From Clostridiales bacterium UBA7273 (GTDB lineage Bacteria > Bacillota > Clostridia > Oscillospirales > Oscillospiraceae): 9,348 nucleotides of DNA. Under the pieces are notes generated by a model. That model saw only the letters and a list, made by a program, of their open reading frames with translations, was not told the DNA's origin and made no database searches. Of the stretch, positions 1-5,163 are shown one piece after another. The stretch spans positions 1,187 through 10,534 of the forward strand of contig DKRV01000005.1 of NCBI GenBank assembly GCA_002472405.1, in the 5' to 3' direction. The position numbers and the translations under genes were made by a program. Numbering within the stretch: position 1 is the stretch's first letter; each line of letters starts with the position of its first letter.

Positions 1-42
1 GGCGGCAGAGTGATACTGAATCCGAAAAAGAAAAATGAATAG
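1..42 (+). CDS. C-terminal end of an unidentified gene (5' partial)
   Basis: Reading from base 1 in frame 1 gives GGRVILNPKKKNE followed by TAG at 40-42. The lysine-rich ending and the position 58 bases before the next start fit the end of a same-strand gene entering from the left. Thirteen residues are too few to identify a family, and an open frame this short could be chance. No function is proposed. Confidence 0.35.
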   Translation, partial: GGRVILNPKKKNE

Positions 43-100
43 TTTCCCGACACGGACAAGGCGCGTGATGCGCGCGCAAACATTATAAGGGCGGCGAGAA

Positions 101-379
101 ATGGCCTATAAAAAGCTATCCGGAGTGAAGCTCCCGAAGAAAAAACAAATGCTTGTCCGCGCGATTTGCCTCAATTACCGAGACAGGCCGAAGTGGGAGC
201 AGAAGAAAATCAAGCGGCTGTGCGACGAATGCGCAGGCGCATATTCTGCTGCGCTTTTTGAACTGATGACAACGGAAAAGGGCGCTGTGCAGATAAGCCT
301 TGCGCACAACATATCGCAAAGCCGATTATATGATCTCAGACGCGATTTTTACGAAAGCTGGTTTAAGAAAAAATCGTAA
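101..379 (+). CDS. small basic protein, possible helix-turn-helix regulator upstream of terminase
   Basis: A 92-residue basic protein starting at an ATG preceded by the purine-rich stretch AAGGGCGGCGAG. Lysine and arginine are spread throughout, and it ends in KKKS. Residues about 57-85 (MTTEKGAVQISLAHNISQ, then SRLYDLRRDFYESW) look like two helices around a turn, as in a helix-turn-helix, with the second rich in basic and aromatic residues. There is no signal peptide or membrane segment. Small DNA-binding regulators often lie just upstream of terminase genes in phages of Firmicutes, where some switch on late genes; that role here is inference from position and shape. The stop codon falls inside a repeated element (367-388) and 7 bases before a hairpin covering the terS ribosome site, so its translation may influence terS. 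It could instead be an uncharacterised packaging accessory protein. The gene is likely real; the function is uncertain. Confidence 0.7.
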   Translation: MAYKKLSGVKLPKKKQMLVRAICLNYRDRPKWEQKKIKRLCDECAGAYSAALFELMTTEKGAVQISLAHNISQSRLYDLRRDFYESWFKKKS

Positions 380-388
380 AAACGGACG
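367..388 (+). repeat. direct repeat copy 1, upstream of terS
   Basis: GAAAAAA is followed directly by TCGTAAAAACGGACG. The same two blocks recur at 2570-2593, separated there by two extra bases (GT). This copy spans the last codons and TAA stop of the preceding gene and ends within the foot of the 387-421 hairpin. In both copies AGGGAG begins 26 bases after the last base of the 15-mer (414 and 2619). An exact 15-base repeat is unlikely by chance in 9.3 kb, but whether it is a regulatory site or a duplication scar is unknown. Confidence 0.6.
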
Positions 389-427
389 CTCCCTTTGAGC
401 TACGATAAGCTAAAGGGAGTGATTTTT
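387..427 (+). promoter_or_regulatory. terminator-like hairpin that sequesters the terS ribosome binding site
   Basis: The 5' arm 387-401 (CGCTCCCTTT, bulged G397, AGCT) pairs with the 3' arm 408-421 (AGCTAAAGGGAGTG) around the loop ACGATA (402-407). That is 14 pairs with one G-U and one bulge. The stem is followed by ATTTTT (422-427) and then at once by the terS ATG at 428. It therefore has the form of an intrinsic terminator, and its 3' arm AAAGGGAG (412-419) is also the only good Shine-Dalgarno site for terS. When folded it should block terS translation, end transcription, or both. A ribosome stopping at 377-379 would cover the foot of the 5' arm and could open it, coupling terS to the upstream gene. 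The pairing is seen in the sequence; the regulatory effect is inferred. Confidence 0.7.
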
Positions 428-985
428 ATGCCGAGAAACATTGTAGGCAGACCGAAAAAATACAGCCCGGCGGCGTTCAGGCGCGGAGTGAACAGATATT
501 TTGCGTCGATAAGCCGGGAGAAGATCCTTACGGAGGAGGTCCTTACCGGATACACGGAGGACGGCAAGGAGATCTATGAAAAGAAAACGATAGAGAACGC
601 CCTTGGAGAGGAAGCAAGGATAACGGAATACTTCGTCAAGCCCTCGGTGGCCGGGTTATGCAGCTTCCTGGGAATGCACAGGGACACATTCAACGCATAT
701 TCGCACGATGATGAATACAAGGACATATGCGACGCAGCAAAAAACGAGATAGAAAGCTACCTGTGCACGCAGCTCGGTTCGGGCAAGGGCGACAGCGGCA
801 TCATATTCAACCTGACGCACAACTTCGGCTGGAAAAACCGCGTTGAGGTTGACGCCGGAGCGGAGACGAGAAAGGCGCTTGAGAAAGCCCCAATGACCAC
901 CGACGACAAGGTCAAATGGCTCGTTGCGCATGGGTATGAAATTCCGGGGCTTAAGGACGGCATGAACGATGAAGAAGACCAATGA
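428..985 (+). CDS. terS: terminase small subunit
   Basis: A 185-residue protein, directly upstream of and overlapping the large terminase, as expected for the DNA-recognition subunit of the packaging motor. It binds phage DNA as an oligomer and directs the large subunit to the packaging site. Residues about 72-91 (PSVAGLCSFLGMHRDTFNAY) look like a helix-turn-helix. A conserved-looking segment, FNLTHNFGWKNRVEVD, is of the kind seen near the C-terminal end of many small terminases. The N-terminus is basic (PRNIVGRPKKY), and the last residues are acidic (GMNDEEDQ), possibly for contact with the large subunit. I chose ATG 428 over an in-frame TTG at 395 because AAAGGGAG lies at 412-419, about 8 bases upstream; the TTG has no good site and lies in a hairpin arm. 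The start is controlled by the hairpin at 387-427. Confidence 0.88.
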   Translation: MPRNIVGRPKKYSPAAFRRGVNRYFASISREKILTEEVLTGYTEDGKEIYEKKTIENALGEEARITEYFVKPSVAGLCSFLGMHRDTFNAYSHDDEYKDICDAAKNEIESYLCTQLGSGKGDSGIIFNLTHNFGWKNRVEVDAGAETRKALEKAPMTTDDKVKWLVAHGYEIPGLKDGMNDEEDQ

Positions 986-2513
986 ACTGCCGCCGGGGCT
1001 GTTTGAAACGGCATGGTGGTACGAAAAACTTAAGGAACGGAACAACGAGGCATTTTTGCCGCTGTTTTTCGACAGACACAGATACCTCGTCATGTGCGGA
1101 GGCGGCGGATCGGGAAAGAGCATATGCGCAGGCGACATGGTGCTCAACCGAATCACGACCGAGGAGGGGCACAACTGGCTCGTTTGCCGAAAGGTTGCAA
1201 AGACAATACGCTGGAGCTGCTTCAATCAGCTTGTGGGTCAGGCATATGAGCACTACGGCGACAGCATCGAGCGAGTGTATGCCGGTGATCTGCGGATAAC
1301 CTTCAAAAACGGCAGTCAGATTATATTTGCCGGACTGGACGACGTCGAGAAGCTGAAATCCATTTACAACATTACGGGGATATGGATCGAAGAAGCGAGC
1401 GAGGTTACGGAACAGGACTTCAACCAGCTCGACATTCGACTGCGAGGCAAGACGAAATACCGCAAGCAGATAATAGTGACCTTCAACCCGATATCCATTC
1501 TGCACTGGCTGAAAAGGCGCTTTTTCGACATGCGCGGCACGGACGGCCGGATGCTGCCGGAGAAGGACAGGAAGAAGATCCGCACACACCACAGCACATA
1601 CAAGGACAACCGCTTCCTGCCGCAGGAGGACATTGACGTGCTTGAAGCGTTCAAGCACACGGACCCGTACTACTACCAGGTCTATGCTCTGGGGCAATGG
1701 GGCGTGCTCGGAAAAAGCGTTTTTGACGCCGCGGCGGTTTCGGCGCGGCTTTTGACGATACCGGCCGAAAGCGACAGAGGGCATTTTGAATATGCCGACT
1801 ACGGCACGGGCATAAAGGGCATCAGGTGGGTGGCCGAAAGAAACGGCTGGATACGGATATACAAACAGCCGCAGGAAAGACGGCACTACGTCATAGGCGG
1901 CGACACGGCCGGCACAGGCTCGGACAGCTTCGTCGGGCAGGTGCTGGATAACTTCACGGGCGAACAGGTGGCAACACTGCGGCACTCGTTCGGCGAGGAT
2001 GAATACGCAAAGCAACTTTACTGCCTGGGCGCATACTACAACGAGGCACTCATCGGCGTGGAGACAAACTATTCTACATACCCGGTGATGGAGCTTGAGC
2101 GCCTCGGATACCCGAAGCAATATGTGCGAGAGACGTTCGACAACTACACGCACAAGCCACAGAAACGATACGGCTTTGAGACAACAAGCAAGACGCGGCC
2201 GGTTATCATATCAAACCTCGTGACATGGTGCAGGGAAAACATGGACAGCATAAACGACAAGGACACACTTGAGGAAATGCTAACATTCGTGCGAAACGAG
2301 GACTACAGGCCGGAAGCGGAAGCCGGCGCGCACGACGACTGCATAATGGCGCTTGCCATTGCGCACTACATCCGCCCACAGCAGCAATACATGGACACTC
2401 AGCCGGAAACGGACAAGAGCGGATGGACGAAGGACATGCTCGACGACTACCGAAGGGGAGACGAATACGACAGAGCAATGATGAGAAAACGCTGGGGAGA
2501 CCCGAGAATTTAA
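969..2513 (+). CDS. terL: terminase large subunit (ATPase and nuclease), PBSX-like
   Basis: A 514-residue packaging motor that uses ATP to pump DNA into the procapsid through the portal and cuts the concatemer. The ATPase domain has Walker A GGGGSGKS at residues 44-51, Walker B with catalytic glutamate IWIEEA at 138-143, and the coupling motif VTFNP at 170-174. The segment around HSTYKDNRFLP and YALGQWGVLG is typical of PBSX-type (Terminase_3) proteins. The C-terminal RNase H-like nuclease shows its acidic residues in order: D312 (GGDTAGTGSD), E365 (GVETNY) and D456/D457 (AHDDCIMALA). All key residues are present and the length is normal for the family. The start overlaps the end of terS by 17 bases and has only a weak AAGG about 12 bases upstream, so translation is probably coupled to terS. 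An intrinsic terminator follows 7 bases after the stop codon. Confidence 0.96.
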   Translation: MKKTNELPPGLFETAWWYEKLKERNNEAFLPLFFDRHRYLVMCGGGGSGKSICAGDMVLNRITTEEGHNWLVCRKVAKTIRWSCFNQLVGQAYEHYGDSIERVYAGDLRITFKNGSQIIFAGLDDVEKLKSIYNITGIWIEEASEVTEQDFNQLDIRLRGKTKYRKQIIVTFNPISILHWLKRRFFDMRGTDGRMLPEKDRKKIRTHHSTYKDNRFLPQEDIDVLEAFKHTDPYYYQVYALGQWGVLGKSVFDAAAVSARLLTIPAESDRGHFEYADYGTGIKGIRWVAERNGWIRIYKQPQERRHYVIGGDTAGTGSDSFVGQVLDNFTGEQVATLRHSFGEDEYAKQLYCLGAYYNEALIGVETNYSTYPVMELERLGYPKQYVRETFDNYTHKPQKRYGFETTSKTRPVIISNLVTWCRENMDSINDKDTLEEMLTFVRNEDYRPEAEAGAHDDCIMALAIAHYIRPQQQYMDTQPETDKSGWTKDMLDDYRRGDEYDRAMMRKRWGDPRI

Positions 2514-2520
2514 GCGGGCA

Positions 2521-2563
2521 AAAGCGCCGTGAGCCTTGATACGCAAGGCCTCCGGCGTTTTTT
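2521..2563 (+). terminator. intrinsic terminator after terL
   Basis: The stem has two parts: CGCCG (2525-2529) pairs with CGGCG (2553-2557), and GCCTTG (2533-2538) pairs with CAAGGC (2544-2549) around the loop ATACG. A 3x3 internal mismatch separates them. Six T residues follow (2558-2563), and AAA at 2521-2523 can extend the foot against them. It lies just after the terL stop and before the head genes, so it would lower read-through from the packaging genes unless antitermination operates. Confidence 0.82.
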
Positions 2564-2569
2564 ACAGCC

Positions 2570-2593
2570 GAAAAAAGTTCGTAAAAACGGACG
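2570..2593 (+). repeat. direct repeat copy 2, upstream of the head genes
   Basis: GAAAAAA, then GT, then TCGTAAAAACGGACG, matching the element at 367-388 except for the two inserted bases. It starts 7 bases after the T-run of the terL terminator and ends 64 bases before the ATG at 2657. It is in non-coding sequence here, whereas copy 1 overlaps a gene end. AGGGAG at 2619-2624 sits at exactly the same distance from the 15-mer as in copy 1. A start site for head-gene transcription or a regulator-binding site would fit this position; neither is shown. Confidence 0.6.
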
Positions 2594-2640
2594 GTCGGAC
2601 TATTGTAGGCTTTTATACAGGGAGATATCCCAAAAAATTT

Positions 2641-2649
2641 AAAGGAGGT
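2641..2649 (+). promoter_or_regulatory. strong ribosome binding site defining the 2657 start
   Basis: AAAGGAGGT is a near-perfect Shine-Dalgarno sequence 7 bases before ATG 2657. It is the main evidence that the 43-codon frame at 2657-2788 is translated, in preference to a longer overlapping frame. Confidence 0.8.
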
Positions 2650-2656
2650 ATAGGCA

Positions 2657-2788
2657 ATGGCAAAGTGCAAGCACGACAGCCCGATGCAGTCAAACGCAGG
2701 TCCACAGGAAATCAAGGCCGCGAACAAGACACAGGGCAGCGCCAAGAAGGCGAATGTGACCAGAGGCAAGGACCTCCGCAGCAAGTGA
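2657..2788 (+). CDS. 43-residue basic protein of unknown function
   Basis: A short gene encoding 43 residues, beginning MAKCKHDSPMQSNAG and ending in TGA. It has the strongest ribosome binding site in this region (AAAGGAGGT, spacing 7). Eight lysines and two arginines against three acidic residues give a clear positive charge. It is rich in N, Q, S, G and A, with few hydrophobic residues and one cysteine, so it is probably disordered and soluble. It has no signal peptide or membrane segment. It is the first gene after the terL terminator, 16 bases before the scaffold gene, and so leads the head operon. A role in head assembly or DNA binding would fit the place and charge but is a guess; I do not recognise the family. 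It might also serve as a translated leader that carries ribosomes to the scaffold start, which has no good site of its own. Confidence 0.68.
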   Translation: MAKCKHDSPMQSNAGPQEIKAANKTQGSAKKANVTRGKDLRSK

Positions 2789-2804
2789 GCATTGCCTGAA
2801 AACG

Positions 2805-3683
2805 ATGAACGAAGTCATAAGCACTGCCGCCGAGGAAGTCACAGAGACCCCGGCTGAGGGCGCAAACGAGCAGACAGTCGCCGAGTCTGCGGCAGAAGGT
2901 GAAAGAGAGCAGGAGGTCACCGAACCTGCAGCTGAAGACGCCGGGCAGGATCCGGAAGAAAGACACCGCCAGGCTCAGGCGCGCAGGAAGGCAGAGCGCG
3001 AACAGCTGGAGCGGGAGCTGACCGAAAAGATCGAGAGCCGCAATCGCTCGAAAATGGATGCGATAGTCAAGGCCATGGGGCGCAAGAACCCATACACCGG
3101 CAAGATCATCGAAACACAGGCGGAGCTTGAGGAGTACAACCTCGACTGTGAAAAACGCAAGAGAGCGGACGAGCTTGCGGCGGCAGGACTGAGCGAGGAG
3201 ACGCTCAGGGCCATTATCGACTCTCACCCCGACGTCAAAGCGGCCAAGGCTGCGGCGGCCGAGATGGAGAAAGCACGCCAGGCATACGACCGTGCGGCGC
3301 AGGAGGAGAGCCTTAAGGATGAGCTGCGCGAGATTGGAAAGCTCGATCCGAACATCAGAACCGCACAGGATCTGATAAACCACGCAAAATACCCCGAAAT
3401 CAAGAAATTAGTGAGGGAAAACAACCACACCCTCGCCGAAGCCTTTGAAATAGCGACGGAGGCCGACCGCAGAAGCATGCAGACAGAGAGAGCCGCACAG
3501 GCATCGGCAAGAGCCGCGGCAGGTAAGAACCACCTGGTTTCGAGCAAGTCGAGCGGTGCGCCGACCGCGACGGTGAATGTTCCGCCGGCGGTAATGGCAG
3601 GCTACAGGGCACAGAACCCGAGGATAACTCCGGCGGAGGCGGCGAAAAAGTATGAGCGTTTTCTCAATCTCAAACGATTCTGA
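2805..3683 (+). CDS. capsid scaffolding protein
   Basis: A 292-residue, highly charged, mostly helical protein immediately upstream of the decoration and capsid genes. Scaffolds guide capsid proteins into a correctly sized procapsid and then leave. Residues 1-50 are acidic and low in complexity, with repeated TE/AE/PAE units. Residues about 50-90 are rich in E, R and K and look like coiled coil. NPYTGKIIETQAELEEY (95-111) resembles a segment I know from putative scaffolds of Firmicutes phages. Another helical, alanine-rich part covers about 135-245, and the C-terminal end (PAEAAKKYERFLNLKRF) is a basic helix of the kind that binds capsid protein. There is no protease motif, so it is not a protease-scaffold fusion. 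The ATG at 2805 has no clear Shine-Dalgarno and lies 16 bases after the previous stop, suggesting coupled translation. The call rests on composition and context, not on a catalytic motif. Confidence 0.75.
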   Translation: MNEVISTAAEEVTETPAEGANEQTVAESAAEGEREQEVTEPAAEDAGQDPEERHRQAQARRKAEREQLERELTEKIESRNRSKMDAIVKAMGRKNPYTGKIIETQAELEEYNLDCEKRKRADELAAAGLSEETLRAIIDSHPDVKAAKAAAAEMEKARQAYDRAAQEESLKDELREIGKLDPNIRTAQDLINHAKYPEIKKLVRENNHTLAEAFEIATEADRRSMQTERAAQASARAAAGKNHLVSSKSSGAPTATVNVPPAVMAGYRAQNPRITPAEAAKKYERFLNLKRF

Positions 3684-3700
3684 GAAAGGAAGAAAGAACA

Positions 3701-4087
3701 ATGGCTTTCATACCTCACAGCTATGACGGCGGATATAAGCCGAGCATAGTTAAGCTTCCGGCTTCGGCAATAACACCGAAGATCGGCATGGGGCTTGCGT
3801 TTACAAGCGGCAAGCTTGCAGCGAGCGCAAAGCCCGAATACATCTGCGCAGAGGAGAGAAGCGCAGCAGTTGCAGCCGGCACGCTGATTCAGGTTATCAG
3901 GGTCAATCCCGCAATCATTTTCGAGAGCGAGGTTGACGCCGCTACCGAATTTGTTCCTGGAACAAAGGCAGACGTGACAAGCGACGGCCTTACGGTTGAC
4001 GGCGACGGCACCACAAACAAAAACTTTTTCATTGAAGAAATAGACGGCACGGCAGCAGGCAGCAAGGTCCGCGGCCGCTTCGTCTGA
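3701..4087 (+). CDS. head decoration / capsid-stabilising-like protein
   Basis: A 128-residue protein between scaffold and major capsid genes, started by ATG 3701 after AAAGGAAG. It is rich in alternating hydrophobic and polar residues and glycine, as in a small beta-barrel. Segments such as GTLIQVIRVNPAIIFESE and FFIEEIDGTAAGSKVRGRF resemble decoration proteins encoded next to capsid genes in tailed phages; these proteins bind the expanded shell from outside and stabilise it against DNA pressure. There are no cysteines apart from one near residue 49, no signal peptide and no membrane segment. It sits 15 bases before the capsid gene, so it should be made in comparable amounts. The decoration role is inferred from size, composition and place; a different minor head protein is possible. 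Confidence 0.65.
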   Translation: MAFIPHSYDGGYKPSIVKLPASAITPKIGMGLAFTSGKLAASAKPEYICAEERSAAVAAGTLIQVIRVNPAIIFESEVDAATEFVPGTKADVTSDGLTVDGDGTTNKNFFIEEIDGTAAGSKVRGRFV

Positions 4088-4102
4088 AGGGAGGAAAGAT
4101 AA

Positions 4103-5095
4103 ATGCCTGAATTTCAGATGACCGAGGGCTCCGGCAGATTTAATACCCTGTACGGAGACTACCAGGCGCCAATAGTAAGCTGCATCGAGGATGTGGCCGA
4201 AGCGTGGGAGCAGAAGGCGGTTGCACCGCTGATCTTCCGCGAGCAGAAATCCACACACTTTGCCGAGGGCTACACCGGCACTACAGCAATGGACGAATGG
4301 CTTCCCGTTGGCGAAAGCGGCGCACATCCTCAGAACGGCTTTACCGAGGGTTATCCCAAGACCCTGTACAACGAGGTTTTCAAATCGCAGTTTGCGATAA
4401 GCCGCGAGCTCGTTGACGACAACCAGATCGGCACGATGATGAAGCGCGCGACGAAGTTCACAAACGCATACTACCGCACGAGAGAGTCGTTCTTCGCGCG
4501 ACTTCTGGGCGAGGCGACCAAGGGCAGCACCTCGATAACTATTAACAACCGTGCTTTCGACTGCACCGCGGCCGACGGCCTTGCGCTTTTCCACAAGGAG
4601 CACAAGGGCAAGATATCCGGCGAAAAGCAGAGCAACAAGTATGCCGATGCTTTCAGCGCGCAGGCGCTTTTCAAGATGATGACCGCATACCAGAATCTGC
4701 GCGGCGAAAACGGCGAGGTGCTGGGACTGTGCCCGGACAGGCTGATTATCCCGAACGACGCAACAATGAAGGAAGCGGCATACGCTGCACTCAACAGCTA
4801 CTCGAAGCCCGGCGGCAACAACAACGATGCAAACCCCCTGCTCGGCAACTTTGACATTGTTGTGTGGCCGTATCTCAATCAGTTCGTGAGCGGCTCGCCG
4901 TGGATAATCATGGACTCAAAGTACAACGAAGAGGCAGACGGCGCGATCTACCAGAACCGCGTTGACATGGAGGTGCGCTCAATCCTCGGCGACAACGACG
5001 AGAACATCTGGAAGGGCTACGCCCGATTCACCGGAGGCTTTGTTGACTGGAGATGCATGATGGTCGGCGGCATTACCGGCGGCAGCACTCTTTAA
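4103..5095 (+). CDS. major capsid protein (HK97-type fold expected)
   Basis: A 330-residue protein that should form the icosahedral shell. It follows scaffold and decoration-like genes and has a strong GGGAGG site 8 bases before ATG 4103, fitting high expression. It begins with a flexible arm (MPEFQMTEGSGRFNTLYGDY), followed by long helical and beta segments. DGLALFHKEHKG (158-169) resembles the DG.PLF...H motif found in many phage capsid proteins of the Mu gpT-like and related HK97-fold families. The C-terminal part, with NIWKGYARFTGGFVDWRC, is aromatic and beta-rich, as in the axial domain. There is no long N-terminal delta domain, consistent with the separate scaffold protein. A strong terminator follows. 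Fold assignment is inference from context and motif; the identity as capsid is well supported. Confidence 0.88.
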   Translation: MPEFQMTEGSGRFNTLYGDYQAPIVSCIEDVAEAWEQKAVAPLIFREQKSTHFAEGYTGTTAMDEWLPVGESGAHPQNGFTEGYPKTLYNEVFKSQFAISRELVDDNQIGTMMKRATKFTNAYYRTRESFFARLLGEATKGSTSITINNRAFDCTAADGLALFHKEHKGKISGEKQSNKYADAFSAQALFKMMTAYQNLRGENGEVLGLCPDRLIIPNDATMKEAAYAALNSYSKPGGNNNDANPLLGNFDIVVWPYLNQFVSGSPWIIMDSKYNEEADGAIYQNRVDMEVRSILGDNDENIWKGYARFTGGFVDWRCMMVGGITGGSTL

Positions 5096-5109
5096 GCTGA
5101 CAAAAATCG

Positions 5110-5143
5110 AAATACGCAGCCATTCCCCAGGCTGCGTATTTTT
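5110..5143 (+). terminator. strong intrinsic terminator between capsid and portal genes
   Basis: A perfect 12-bp stem: AAATACGCAGCC (5110-5121) pairs with GGCTGCGTATTT (5130-5141) around the 8-base loop ATTCCCCA. The T-run ATTTTT ends at 5143. An A-rich stretch precedes the stem, so it could also act on the other strand. It begins 14 bases after the capsid stop codon and ends 8 bases before the portal's GGAGG. It would let the capsid be made in large excess over the portal, as a 12-copy portal and a shell of hundreds of subunits require; that function is inferred. Confidence 0.88.
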
Positions 5144-5163
5144 GAGTATTCGGAGGACGGCAA

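Noticed and set aside
61..75. Small GC hairpin GCGCG-TGATG-CGCGC
   Set aside because: It has only 5 pairs with no T-run, and such CG alternation is easily found by chance; no function can be supported.
395..427. TTG start at 395 adding 11 residues to terS
   Set aside because: The TTG sits in the 5' arm of the hairpin without a good upstream ribosome site, whereas ATG 428 has AAAGGGAG at proper spacing.
951..2153. 400-codon open frame on the minus strand opposite terL
   Set aside because: It lies entirely within a terL gene with all catalytic motifs. Its product is rich in V, R, C and L with no recognisable domain, and long antisense frames arise easily opposite codon-biased genes.
2579..2606. 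Possible sigma-70 promoter TTCGTA, 17-base gap, TATTGT
   Set aside because: It matches consensus at only 3/6 and 4/6 positions. It is not strong enough to call, though its -35 part falls in the repeated element.
2536..2799. 87-codon plus-strand frame starting in the terL terminator
   Set aside because: Its start is a TTG inside the terminator stem and its product is low in complexity (Q, G, R). The other frame at 2657 has the ATG matched to AAAGGAGGT.
3602..4603. 333-codon minus-strand frame opposite the decoration and capsid genes
   Set aside because: It crosses two well-supported plus-strand genes and their ribosome sites. Its composition looks like a reverse translation of GC-biased codons.
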